NCBI GenBank assembly: GCA_043808325.1
Contig: JAZDEY010000044.1
Coordinates: 98,324 to 162,323, forward strand
Direction: 5' to 3'
DNA: 64,000 bases
Source of the DNA: JAZDEY01 sp043808325 [NCBI: Candidatus Eiseniibacteriota bacterium]
GTDB lineage: Bacteria; Arandabacterota; Arandabacteria; Arandabacterales
Positions 8,730 to 16,661 of the stretch are shown here, piece after piece. The notes beneath the pieces are model-generated. The model worked only from the letters and a program-made list of their open reading frames with translations. It was not told where the DNA came from and did no database searches. A program made the position numbers and the translations under genes. The stretch's first letter is position 1; every line of letters starts with the position of its first letter.

Positions 8730-10145
8730 ATGTCAGGAGAGCGAATACTTGTTGTAGAAGATGAAGAGGGAATGAGGGAGTTCCTGAAGATCCTCCTTGC
8801 CAAGGAAGGTTATGAGGTGGTGGCCTTCGAAGAAGGCACAAGCGCACTCGAACGTTTCAAGGATGAGAGTTTCCATCTTGTGATCACCGACATAAAGATG
8901 CCGGGACTAAGCGGCATTGAATTGCTGGCCCGCGTTAAGGAGATCGACCCATCGGTCCCGGTGATACTCATGACCGGCCACGGCTCCATGGAGACCGCGA
9001 TCGAAGCAGTCAACAACGATGCCTTTGCGTACCTTCTCAAGCAGGCCAGGAATGATGAGATCAAGCAGCTGGTGAAGAAGGCCGTCGAGATGAGGATGCT
9101 TCAGAAAGAGAACAGGCTTCTGAAGCAGCAGCTGAAGAAGAACCTCGCGGAGAGGCCGACCATCGGCAAGAGCCAGAAGATCCGCCAGGTGTTCGCGCTG
9201 GTCGATAAGGTCGCGGAGACCGATTCCACGATCTTGATTAGCGGCGAGAGCGGAACGGGCAAGGAGCTCGTGGCAAGGGAGATCCACATTAAGAGCGGCC
9301 GTTCTGAGGGGCCCTTCGTTTCAATAAACTGTGGAGCTCTCCCCGAGACGCTCCTGGAGAGCGAGCTTTTCGGCCACGTTCGAGGCTCCTTTACCGGCGC
9401 CATCAGGGACAAGGACGGGCTTTTTGCGGTCGCGAAGGGCGGCACCTTCTTCCTTGACGAAGTGGGGGAGACCTCACCCACTATTCAGGTCAAGCTCCTG
9501 AGAGTGCTGCAGGAGCGGGAGATCATTCCCGTCGGCGGAGTCAAGCCGATCAAAGTCGACGTGAGACTGATCGCCGCCACCAATGCAGATCTCGAGCGGG
9601 ACGTCGAGACCGGCAAGTTCAGGCCCGATCTCTATTACAGGCTCAACGTTATCCCAGTTGTGATGCCGCCTTTGAGGGAGCGCAAGGACGATATCCCCCT
9701 CCTGGTGGAGCACTTTCTTAAAATCTACTGTGAAAGTGCCGGCCGGCCCATGAAGACGGTATCACCCGATGCCTTTGACATTCTGATGAGGCACGATTGG
9801 CCGGGCAACGTCAGGGAGCTTGAAAACGCTGTCGAGCGGGCGGTGATCCTTCAGGAGGACCGCGTGATAATGCCTGATGATCTTCCCGAGAAGCTGCGCT
9901 CCAGGGGCAGGGGCAAGCCGGAATCGGTGGTCTCGGTAACCAATCTGACGTTGGACCAGCTTGAGAAGGAATACCTCATCAAGGTGCTGGAGGAGACGGG
10001 TTGGCATAAGAAGCGCGCGGCGTCGATTCTAGGCATAAATGCATCGACCTTATACCGTAAGCTCCAGCGCTATGGTTTTGAGAAGGTGATCGGCCAGATG
10101 AGACCGGCGGAGGAGCTGGTGGGAAGTGCAAAAGACAATCTTTGA
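8730..10145 (+). CDS. pilR: Sigma-54-dependent response regulator PilR
   Basis: NtrC-type activator of 471 residues. The receiver has phosphoacceptor Asp54 (ITDIKMPG). Its conserved Lys is Lys104, but the following residue is Gln105 where most receivers have Pro. The AAA+ domain has Walker A GESGTGKE (172-179) and the sigma-54 contact loop GSFTGA (219-224). Walker B is GTFFLDEVGE. The C-terminus is a Fis-type helix-turn-helix (HKKRAASILGINASTLYRKL). A GG-N10-GC promoter lies about 110 bases downstream in front of pilA, so PilR most likely activates pilA. Confidence 0.93.
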   Translation: MSGERILVVEDEEGMREFLKILLAKEGYEVVAFEEGTSALERFKDESFHLVITDIKMPGLSGIELLARVKEIDPSVPVILMTGHGSMETAIEAVNNDAFAYLLKQARNDEIKQLVKKAVEMRMLQKENRLLKQQLKKNLAERPTIGKSQKIRQVFALVDKVAETDSTILISGESGTGKELVAREIHIKSGRSEGPFVSINCGALPETLLESELFGHVRGSFTGAIRDKDGLFAVAKGGTFFLDEVGETSPTIQVKLLRVLQEREIIPVGGVKPIKVDVRLIAATNADLERDVETGKFRPDLYYRLNVIPVVMPPLRERKDDIPLLVEHFLKIYCESAGRPMKTVSPDAFDILMRHDWPGNVRELENAVERAVILQEDRVIMPDDLPEKLRSRGRGKPESVVSVTNLTLDQLEKEYLIKVLEETGWHKKRAASILGINASTLYRKLQRYGFEKVIGQMRPAEELVGSAKDNL

Positions 10146-10253
10146 GCTTGCAAACCGCATTGGAGATATGATAGTATATTTTACATCAGAGGCGCGGGGT
10201 GTGTAGATGATTCCGAGTACGCACGATAGGGCACGGCTATCCCCGGGAACAAG

Positions 10254-10269
10254 TGGTATGAACCTTGCT
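10254..10269 (+). promoter_or_regulatory. Sigma-54 promoter of pilA
   Basis: TGGTATG-AACC-TTGCT: the -24 GG is at 10255-10256 and the -12 GC at 10267-10268, exactly 10 bases apart, with flanks close to the TGGCACG-N4-TTGCW consensus. It is 83 bases upstream of the pilA ATG and directly downstream of the gene for its expected activator PilR. Confidence 0.8.
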
Positions 10270-10351
10270 TGTATTGGGAGACAGAGATCAGTCCAGTCAA
10301 CAATGGCATATAGGGAATTCAAGTCTAGAACCTGAGAGGAGGTGAAACAAC

Positions 10352-10804
10352 ATGTTTAATCAGAAGGGTTTTACCCTGATCGAGCTTATGATCGTGGTTG
10401 TGATCATTGGCATTCTGGCTGCTATCGCCATTCCTAACTTCATCAGCATGCAGGACAGGGCGAAGGAAGCCAGCGTGAAGGGCAATATGCACACTGTCCA
10501 GCTCGCGTTCGAGGATTATGCTGTTCAGAGTGACGGGACATACCCGGTCGACGATGCCACTGCAGCATTCGCTGGTGGGCCGTCGATCAAGCAACTGTGC
10601 CCTGACACCGACAACCTTCCGGCGGATGAAGGTGAATGGCCGAACAATCCGTTCAGGGGTGACGAGAGTACTTTCAATTGGGGAAGCGATCCCGCCACTA
10701 CGGGTGACCTCGGAGCTAATCCTTCGCTGACTACTAACTATGCCATCAAGGGCTGTGGGAAGGACGACCTTGTTCTCCCGCTCGTGCTGACCACGGGTAT
10801 GTAG
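10352..10804 (+). CDS. pilA: Major type IV pilin PilA
   Basis: Structural pilin precursor of 150 residues. The class III leader is short: prepilin peptidase would cut after Gly6, leaving Phe7 to be N-methylated; mature Glu5 is Glu11 in GFTLIELM. The hydrophobic helix runs to about residue 29 and then an acidic, Gly-containing globular part follows. Two Cys (near PSIKQLCPD and IKGCGK) could form the C-terminal disulfide loop. The ribosome site GAGGAGGTGA (10335-10344) is the strongest in the window, as expected for an abundant protein. It stands alone between a sigma-54 promoter and a strong terminator. Confidence 0.95.
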   Translation: MFNQKGFTLIELMIVVVIIGILAAIAIPNFISMQDRAKEASVKGNMHTVQLAFEDYAVQSDGTYPVDDATAAFAGGPSIKQLCPDTDNLPADEGEWPNNPFRGDESTFNWGSDPATTGDLGANPSLTTNYAIKGCGKDDLVLPLVLTTGM

Positions 10805-10825
10805 TCGGGCTCAGGCTTCGATCTG

Positions 10826-10863
10826 AAGGCAGTGACCCAAGGGTCGCTGCCTTCTGCTTTTCC
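10826..10863 (+). terminator. Rho-independent terminator after pilA
   Basis: Stem of about 12-13 bp (AAGGCAGTGACC with GGTCGCTGCCTT, one G.U pair) at 10826-10838 and 10841-10853, followed by a T-rich tail. It closes the single-gene pilA transcript. Confidence 0.85.
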
Positions 10864-10904
10864 TTTACCTGCCTAAAGTGAGGCCTCCAACCTGCCGATT
10901 ATAC

Positions 10905-10933
10905 TTGACACATCCCTGATTCTTTTGGATTCT
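10905..10933 (+). promoter_or_regulatory. Predicted sigma-70 promoter of the ABC module
   Basis: Perfect TTGACA (10905-10910), 17-base spacer, GATTCT (10928-10933, 3 of 6). It lies after the pilA terminator and 30 bases before the ABC ATPase start. Confidence 0.45.
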
Positions 10934-10962
10934 CAAAGCGCAACCCCGTGGAGGGCCAGACG

Positions 10963-12126
10963 ATGCCGGTGCTTGACTTTGAAGGTGTCTCGAAGGTCTT
11001 CAAGTCGAGCCTGAGAGGCAGATACCTTTATACTCTCGGGCCTCTTACCTTTGAGATCCAGGAAGGCGAGATCTTCGGCTACTTGGGCCCCAATGGTGCC
11101 GGCAAGACAACCACAATAAAGCTCGCCATGGGCCTGCTCAAACCGACCTCGGGAAGGATACTGCTGTTCGGAGACCCGTCGAATTCGACCGAGGCGAGGA
11201 GCCGAATAGGTTTTCTACCGGAGCAGCCCTATTTCTATCAGCACTTGAGTGCCTTCGAGCTGCTGGAGTTCTATGGGGACATCTTTGGGCTCTCGCGCGC
11301 CGAGATCCGCCGCAGAGCCGACCAGCTCCTGGAGATAGTCGGTCTCAAGGAATCGAGGAATACCACTATCTCCAAGTTCTCGAAAGGCATGCTCCAGAGA
11401 ATCGGACTCGCCCAGGCTCTGGTCAATGATCCCGATCTCATTGTTCTCGACGAGCCTCTTTCCGGTCTTGACCCGGTCGGGCGGCGTGAAATCAGGGATC
11501 TCATCATCGATCTCAAAGCAAGGGGCAAGACGGTCTTCTTCAGCTCCCACATCCTTCAGGACGTGGAGATGATCTGCGATCGTGTCGGGATAATCTCTGC
11601 CGGCAGGATACTCAAGATAACCAGCGTGGCCGAAGTGCTGGAGAAGAGCGTACGGTGGATTGAGGTCGAGGTAGCCGGTCTGCCGGTTGAGAGGGTCAGG
11701 GCCCTTGGCCTGACCGACGTCACCACCCTGAGCGACAAGACCGTGATCCACGTCGCCCACGAGGACCAGCTCAATGGCACGATCAGCAAGTTGATCGCAG
11801 CCGGGGCAAGAATAGCTGCGGTGATTCCGATGAGACTTACGCTCGAGGACTACTTCATGAGCCAGATTGCCGAGGGTGGGGATACCCGGGTCCGCGGCGG
11901 TCCGGGCGATGGCCCGGATCACCTGAAACCCGACAACGTGAGGGGCGGTCTCCACGATTCCGACAGTCGATATCGAAACTGTCGCAGTCTCAAGCGCCGC
12001 AGCGGTGTCGATCGTAACTGCGCCGGCGCGGACTCCGGCAGCCGCAATCACAACGGTCAAAATCACGGGAACTGCACTACATCGGGTCAGGACAGCTGCT
12101 CTGCCTCGATGGGGAAAAGGGCGTGA
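10963..12126 (+). CDS. ABC transporter ATP-binding protein, PilH-like
   Basis: ATPase of an ABC-2-type transporter (387 residues). Walker A GPNGAGKTTT begins at residue 42, the signature is FSKGMLQRIGLAQ near 140 and Walker B reads LIVLDEPLSGLDP. The usual fold ends near residue 306; residues 307-387 form an unusual polar tail rich in Asp, Asn, Gly, Ser, Arg and Cys with no family counterpart that I know. ATG 10963 follows GAGGG at 10951-10955. Position right after pilA, followed by a permease and a TPR protein, matches the Myxococcus pilGHI arrangement needed for pilus biogenesis; that identity is inferred from context. Confidence 0.85.
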   Translation: MPVLDFEGVSKVFKSSLRGRYLYTLGPLTFEIQEGEIFGYLGPNGAGKTTTIKLAMGLLKPTSGRILLFGDPSNSTEARSRIGFLPEQPYFYQHLSAFELLEFYGDIFGLSRAEIRRRADQLLEIVGLKESRNTTISKFSKGMLQRIGLAQALVNDPDLIVLDEPLSGLDPVGRREIRDLIIDLKARGKTVFFSSHILQDVEMICDRVGIISAGRILKITSVAEVLEKSVRWIEVEVAGLPVERVRALGLTDVTTLSDKTVIHVAHEDQLNGTISKLIAAGARIAAVIPMRLTLEDYFMSQIAEGGDTRVRGGPGDGPDHLKPDNVRGGLHDSDSRYRNCRSLKRRSGVDRNCAGADSGSRNHNGQNHGNCTTSGQDSCSASMGKRA

Positions 12127-12902
12127 CGTCAATGACCGCGAGGGTGCTCGGCATAGCCAGGAATACCTTCAGGGAAGGGGTAAGGGACAGGCTTTTCCTG
12201 GCGATCGGCGTTTTCGCCGTTTTCGTGCTCGGAAGCAGCCTGGTGATCGGCCCGATTTCTCTGGGGGAGCAGGTGCGCATCACCCAGGACCTGGGGCTCG
12301 CCGCTATCTCGGTCCTGAGCTTCATGATTGCAGTCCTCGTGGGCACAAGCATTGTCCACCGGGAGATCGACAGGCGGACGATTTACACCGTAATCTCCAA
12401 ACCGGTTGCGAGGTGGCAGTTCATCTTAGGCAAGTTCCTGGGACTGATTACCACCGTCAGCCTGCTCCTGGGCGGCATGACCGTGCTCTTTGTGGCAATC
12501 AATCTGATCGTTGCCGGATCTTTCAATTCGCAGCTTCTCGTCGCGATTCTGCTTACCTGGATGGAAATGGTGCTCCTGACGGCACTTTCGGTGCTGATGT
12601 CGACCATCGCCTCCCCGATTCTGGGTGCGATCTTCTCGTTGCTCCTCTACGTGATAGGTCATGCCTCGGCCGATGTCAAAGACCTGGCGGTGAGATTCGG
12701 TTCGGGAACGCTCAGGGCCATAAGCGATGTAGTTTACTATGCCCTGCCTAACCTCGAATATCTGAACGTGAGAAGCAAGGTCACCCATGGCGTACAGATC
12801 GACATTGCATATGTGGCGTTTGCGTCCTCGTATGCGCTGCTCTACTCACTTGCATTCCTCGTGGTGGCGGTTCTGGTGTTCGAGAGGAAGGAATTCAGGT
12901 GA
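12123..12902 (+). CDS. ABC-2 type permease, PilI-like
   Basis: Integral membrane subunit (259 residues) for the preceding ATPase. Hydrophobicity suggests about six transmembrane segments: near residues 24-44, 55-78, 107-130, 138-165, 166-185 and 232-252. The N-terminus ARNTFREGVRDR is typical of ABC-2 permeases. GTG 12123 overlaps the ATPase stop by 4 bases, and its own stop overlaps the next gene, so the three are translationally coupled. The substrate is unknown. Confidence 0.85.
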   Translation: MTSMTARVLGIARNTFREGVRDRLFLAIGVFAVFVLGSSLVIGPISLGEQVRITQDLGLAAISVLSFMIAVLVGTSIVHREIDRRTIYTVISKPVARWQFILGKFLGLITTVSLLLGGMTVLFVAINLIVAGSFNSQLLVAILLTWMEMVLLTALSVLMSTIASPILGAIFSLLLYVIGHASADVKDLAVRFGSGTLRAISDVVYYALPNLEYLNVRSKVTHGVQIDIAYVAFASSYALLYSLAFLVVAVLVFERKEFR

Positions 12903-13942
12903 AGAAGTCTTCTTTGCTGCCGTTGCTGTCTCTCTTGGTTATCGCAGTTATCGCGATTTACGCGATCGGCCCGGGGCTCGACCAGCGGCGCTATTCGAAC
13001 GATGTGATCGAGGAGCTCACCTATTTCCCATCCGGCAGGATGCTTCAGGTGGCGGACCTCGGCTTTGGCTCGCTCCTGGCCGACGCGATGTGGCTCCGCG
13101 GGATCCAATACTATGGGGAGCACCGGAGGACCGATCGGGAATACCCTTTGGCGGAACACATCTTCTCGACGATCACCAATCTTGACCCCGGATTCATCGG
13201 CGCATACAGGTTTGGCGCTCTGGTGCTCGCGGAAGACGCGGGTACCCCCGCGGGGGCCATCGATCTATTGAGGAAGGGCATAAGAAGCAACCCTGAAAGC
13301 TGGGAGATCCCTTTCGATCTCGGCTTCATCTACTTCATGAATCTCGGCGACTATCGGAGAGCGGCCCACTACTTCAGGATGGCTTCACGCTATGAAGGAG
13401 CTCCCGACATTGCCAAGCGTTTCACTGCATTTGCATATCGCAGGGCAGGAAGAACGGACATCGCAGAGGAGCTCTGGGAGGGGATCTGCCGCTCCAGCCA
13501 GAACAAGCTGATGAGGGAAAGCGCGGAACTGGCGCTCAAGGACATTGCGCTCGAGAAGACCGCTGCAGCGTTGGGGGAGGAGGTCAAGCGTTACGTCCTG
13601 TCCTTCGGCAGATCGCCTCAAGATCTCGCCGAACTGGTTCGTGCCGGTCTGGTAAGCGAGATCCCGCACGATCCCTTCGGGGGAAGCTATTTCCTTGATC
13701 CCTCGACCGGCTGCGTCCTGAGCACCACGAGCGTGATGCGCGAGGGCGCTGCGAAGAAGACCTACCTCGAGAGGAGAATCAGGCAGTTCGCCGATCGCAA
13801 CGGCCGCCTGCCCCAGTCACTGGACGAGCTCAAGACGCAGGGTTTCGTTGTCGAAATACCTAGAGTGGCCGGCGCCAGGGTCGGATACGACCCGGCAACC
13901 GGCCGCGTGACCTATGAATCACTCTGGAAAGAAGCTAGGTAA
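12899..13942 (+). CDS. Membrane-anchored TPR protein of the pilus ABC module
   Basis: A 347-residue protein with one N-terminal hydrophobic segment (about 5-23), probably a membrane anchor facing the periplasm. It is followed by tetratricopeptide-like helices (residues ~55-200) including MWLRGIQYYG and IPFDLGFIYFMNLGDYRRAAHYF. The C-terminal ~130 residues contain two similar segments, each with DPFGG- or GYDPATG-like turns after an LAELV/LDELK helix, resembling short pilin-like or periplasmic repeats. It overlaps the permease stop (GTG 12899). TPR partners of ABC-2 modules near pilA occur in deltaproteobacteria; the exact role is unknown. Confidence 0.75.
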   Translation: MKKSSLLPLLSLLVIAVIAIYAIGPGLDQRRYSNDVIEELTYFPSGRMLQVADLGFGSLLADAMWLRGIQYYGEHRRTDREYPLAEHIFSTITNLDPGFIGAYRFGALVLAEDAGTPAGAIDLLRKGIRSNPESWEIPFDLGFIYFMNLGDYRRAAHYFRMASRYEGAPDIAKRFTAFAYRRAGRTDIAEELWEGICRSSQNKLMRESAELALKDIALEKTAAALGEEVKRYVLSFGRSPQDLAELVRAGLVSEIPHDPFGGSYFLDPSTGCVLSTTSVMREGAAKKTYLERRIRQFADRNGRLPQSLDELKTQGFVVEIPRVAGARVGYDPATGRVTYESLWKEAR

Positions 13943-14568
13943 TGAGACAGCGTCTTCGCCGGCGGCTGGCACGCCTGGGAGCATCCCTTAGCGCGTTCTT
14001 CGGGATCAAGCGAAAGGACAGACGAAACGTGACTCGTCAGACTTGGAGACTCGATGAGATAAAGGACATCGACAACGTTATCGAGACCTTCAACGGCCTG
14101 GTCGCCAGGCTGTGCCACGACGGCAATCAGCTGGGGGAGCTTTACGTCAAGGCCGAGGAGAAGGCCGCCAGGTACGCCCTGTTGAGCGAAACCGTGATCG
14201 ATTCGGTCTCAAGCGGAATCCTTGTGATTGAGAGCATGGGCAATGTGGCCCTCGCCAACTCTGCGGCGAGGCTCCTTCTGGGGCTTAACGCCCAGGCGGA
14301 AATCGCGGGCAAGAGACTGGCCGAGATTCTTGATGACTCGGGCGAGCTCGAATCGCTGGTAGCCGAGAACTTCAAGACCTCGACCAACGCCTCAAGGCGA
14401 ATCATCAATGTCCGGGCGCGTGGGGGAAGGGAACTGTGTCTGGGCGCCAGCACCTCGTGCGTCAGCTCAGCACCTCCCCGGGTGGATGCCGTGATCGTCG
14501 TGTTCACGGAACTCGGGAGCCGGCCCGATGCCGCCCCTGCTCCGGGTGCGGGTGAGGCCGATCGGTGA
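13942..14568 (+). CDS. PAS-domain protein without output domain
   Basis: Cytoplasmic protein of 208 residues. A basic N-terminus (MRQRLRRRLARLG) is followed by a helical, probably coiled-coil part (about 30-75). One PAS domain spans about 75-190 (SETVIDSVSSGILVIES, ANSAARLLLG). The last ~20 residues are Pro/Ala-rich. There is no kinase, GGDEF or DNA-binding domain and no membrane segment. Its ATG overlaps the TPR gene stop (TAATG). It may be a sensory adaptor or a remnant of a larger kinase; the overlapping downstream ORF (14528-14788) might be its original C-terminus. Confidence 0.65.
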   Translation: MRQRLRRRLARLGASLSAFFGIKRKDRRNVTRQTWRLDEIKDIDNVIETFNGLVARLCHDGNQLGELYVKAEEKAARYALLSETVIDSVSSGILVIESMGNVALANSAARLLLGLNAQAEIAGKRLAEILDDSGELESLVAENFKTSTNASRRIINVRARGGRELCLGASTSCVSSAPPRVDAVIVVFTELGSRPDAAPAPGAGEADR

Positions 14569-14788
14569 GTCCCTGAGGGAGTTCCGATCCGACCAGGACC
14601 TCCGCAGGGAGGCGGGCCTGATGCTCTTGAGGTCGCTTTCCTCTGAGAACCACCGGGTCGCCCTGGACGAACGAGAAGGCAACCTGGTTGTCCGGATCGT
14701 TTTCGCGGCGCCTGTCAAGCATGGCAAGCCGGCAGGGCCTGCCGCCCAGCGAGGCGACGCTTCTGAGAGAGGGCCCGATGGGGTTTAG
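14528..14788 (+). CDS. Small ORF overlapping the PAS gene, possible C-terminal fragment
   Basis: An 86-codon frame beginning inside the PAS gene (41-base overlap, +1 frame). Its codons have the high third-position GC of neighbouring genes, and GGGAG lies about 10 bases before the ATG. The middle part (LREFRSDQDLRREAGLMLLRS is longer than needed here; key features are alternating charged and Leu residues, then RVALDEREGN) looks like a folded helix-strand segment. I recognise no family. It could be a translationally coupled small protein or the tail of the PAS protein separated by a frameshift. Confidence 0.4.
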   Translation: MPPLLRVRVRPIGESLREFRSDQDLRREAGLMLLRSLSSENHRVALDEREGNLVVRIVFAAPVKHGKPAGPAAQRGDASERGPDGV

Positions 14789-14852
14789 GCGCAAGCCCCT
14801 TGCAGAATCAGAGGTCTGGTGTTGCATATTGGAATTGGCCTGTCGATTAAGC

Positions 14853-14881
14853 TTGACAGCTTTAGGAGGAAATCACATACT
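14853..14881 (+). promoter_or_regulatory. Predicted sigma-70 promoter of pilMNOPQ
   Basis: Perfect TTGACA (14853-14858), 17-base spacer, CATACT (14876-14881, 4 of 6). It lies about 104 bases upstream of pilM in a 196-base gap. Confidence 0.55.
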
Positions 14882-14984
14882 CTGGGCGTTTTTCAACAAA
14901 GGGTCTGGGCATGATGGTTGCTTTTCTCCCGTATCTGCGTGTTGCGCTCTCGACCAGTTTCGGCATTACGAAGGGGTGTAGAAG

Positions 14985-16031
14985 ATGCCGCTAATTGCCA
15001 AGAAACATAAGACCAGCGTAGGGCTTGATGTGGGCAGCTACGCCATCAAAGTGATCGAAATGAAGCGTGCTGCCGACAAGAACGAGATTGTCAAGGTCGG
15101 TATCAAGAAGCTCTTTCCCGGTGCGATCGTGGATGGCGAGCCGATGGACCGAGATGCAGTGATCTCAGCCATCAAGGAAGTCTATGAGGAGGAAGGCATC
15201 GTCAATAATGAGGTTGCCAGTGCGGTCTGCGGTAGGTCGGTGATAGTAAAGAAGATAAGAATGCAGGATATGGATGATGACACCGCTCGGGACGTGATTC
15301 CTCTCGAAGCCGAGCAGTACGTGCCGTTCGAAAAGGAAGAGCTGACCGTTGATTTTGAGATCCTGAGGAGGGGGCTGCCCGGGGACACCATGGAAGTTCT
15401 GCTTGTTGCGGCAAAGAAAGAGAAAGTGCTCTCCCACGTGGAGCTGTTGCGGGATGCAGGACTGGTGCCCACAATCATAGACGTCGATGCCTTCGCAGTG
15501 CAGAATGCTTTCGAGCTCAATTATGAATACGAAGAGGGTAAGGTCTATGCGCTTATAGATATAGGTCTTAGCGCGACCAACATTGGGATCGTTCGTGACG
15601 GCATACCGCTCTTTAACAGGGACGTACCGCTTGGCGGCGAGACCTTCGTCGAGGGCATGCAGCGAATGTTCGGTGTGACCTCGGAGGAAGGCCGGGCAGC
15701 GCTCGAGGGACTTCCCGGGTCCAAGCCGGACATGGTACTGAAGGCGATCGAATCGGTCGGCGAGGACCTCAGCGTAGCGATCGAGCGCTCCTTCTCTCAC
15801 CTGCGGGCTTCCGGTGAGGCCGAGTCGGTTGACCGGATCTTCATAAGTGGGGGCGGGGCGCGCATTTCAGGCCTGCAGTCCTTCCTGGCAGAGAAACTGT
15901 CTGTTCCTGTTGACATAGCGAATCCGCTGCGCGGGTTGACATTCAGCGAGGACGTCTTGGGCGCGGATCCGATTGCCATTGGGCCGTCTCTGATGGTTGC
16001 GATCGGGCTCGCAACAAGAAAAGGGAGCTAG
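14985..16031 (+). CDS. pilM: Type IV pilus assembly protein PilM
   Basis: Actin/FtsA-like cytoplasmic ATPase-fold protein (348 residues) that binds the N-terminus of PilN and links the alignment complex to the motors. Family features: GLDVGSYAIKVIEM near the start, the KKIRMQDMDD and IPLEAEQYVPF segments, LIDIGLSATNIGI (phosphate loop 2) and ISGGGARISGL (adenosine loop). ATG 14985 sits 5 bases after a weak GGGGTG. First gene of a tightly packed pilMNOPQ operon. Confidence 0.95.
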   Translation: MPLIAKKHKTSVGLDVGSYAIKVIEMKRAADKNEIVKVGIKKLFPGAIVDGEPMDRDAVISAIKEVYEEEGIVNNEVASAVCGRSVIVKKIRMQDMDDDTARDVIPLEAEQYVPFEKEELTVDFEILRRGLPGDTMEVLLVAAKKEKVLSHVELLRDAGLVPTIIDVDAFAVQNAFELNYEYEEGKVYALIDIGLSATNIGIVRDGIPLFNRDVPLGGETFVEGMQRMFGVTSEEGRAALEGLPGSKPDMVLKAIESVGEDLSVAIERSFSHLRASGEAESVDRIFISGGGARISGLQSFLAEKLSVPVDIANPLRGLTFSEDVLGADPIAIGPSLMVAIGLATRKGS

Positions 16032-16034
16032 CCT

Positions 16035-16661
16035 ATGATAAGAATAAACCTCCTGCCGAAAGAGGAAAAGCCCTCTAGAGAGGCCTTGCAGTGGAGCCGG
16101 ATATTTATCTGGTCGCTAATAGGCGCCGCACTAGTGGTGATCGTAGGTGTTGGCTTCCATATTTACCGCACCTATGAGATTGCGGCGCTCAAGGCGGATA
16201 TCGCCGAGACGCGGCGCGAGCTTGCGAAATACGAGGGCCAGGCCGCGCTTGTGAGAGACCTTACAGCGAAGCGTCAGGCGATCCAACAGCGAATAGATGT
16301 GATAGAGAACCTCGACCGGGATCGCTTCTTGAGAGTATATCTCCTGGATGAGCTTGCACGATCGGTGCCCGAATATATTTGGATCGAGGAATGTGCAGAG
16401 AAGGCCGGCACCGTCAGCCTCAAGGGGGTGGCGTTCTCGAACCTGGCAGTTTCCCAATTGATGGATGATCTCGAGGCCAAGGCCCACGCTGACTCGGTCA
16501 CACTGCGAATCATAAGGAAAGAAGAGGTAGACAACCAACCTGTGCTTGGTTTTGAACTCAGATACAATATCCCTGCGGTCCAGATCATCAAGGCTCCGGC
16601 GGCCGGAACCTCGGGCAAAGCCCCGGCAAGCAAGGCCCGGGGGGGAGCGAAGAGCTCATGA
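16035..16661 (+). CDS. pilN: Type IV pilus assembly protein PilN
   Basis: Inner-membrane alignment protein of 208 residues. The cytoplasmic N-terminus IRINLLPKE is the conserved PilM-binding motif. One transmembrane helix (about 22-42) and a coiled-coil (about 45-90) follow, then a ferredoxin-like periplasmic domain. The last 25 residues are Ala/Gly/Ser/Lys-rich and probably disordered. ATG 16035 is 3 bases after the pilM stop, and the stop overlaps the pilO start. Confidence 0.92.
   Translation: MIRINLLPKEEKPSREALQWSRIFIWSLIGAALVVIVGVGFHIYRTYEIAALKADIAETRRELAKYEGQAALVRDLTAKRQAIQQRIDVIENLDRDRFLRVYLLDELARSVPEYIWIEECAEKAGTVSLKGVAFSNLAVSQLMDDLEAKAHADSVTLRIIRKEEVDNQPVLGFELRYNIPAVQIIKAPAAGTSGKAPASKARGGAKSS

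Noticed and set aside
11215-12132. Long minus-strand open frame (305 codons) across the ABC ATPase
   Set aside because: It is antisense to a gene with clear ABC motifs, has no recognisable domain and lies in a GC-rich region where antisense frames stay open.
14908-14994. Short ORF MMVAFLPYLRVALS... overlapping the pilM start
   Set aside because: It has no ribosome site at the right distance and no support beyond being open.
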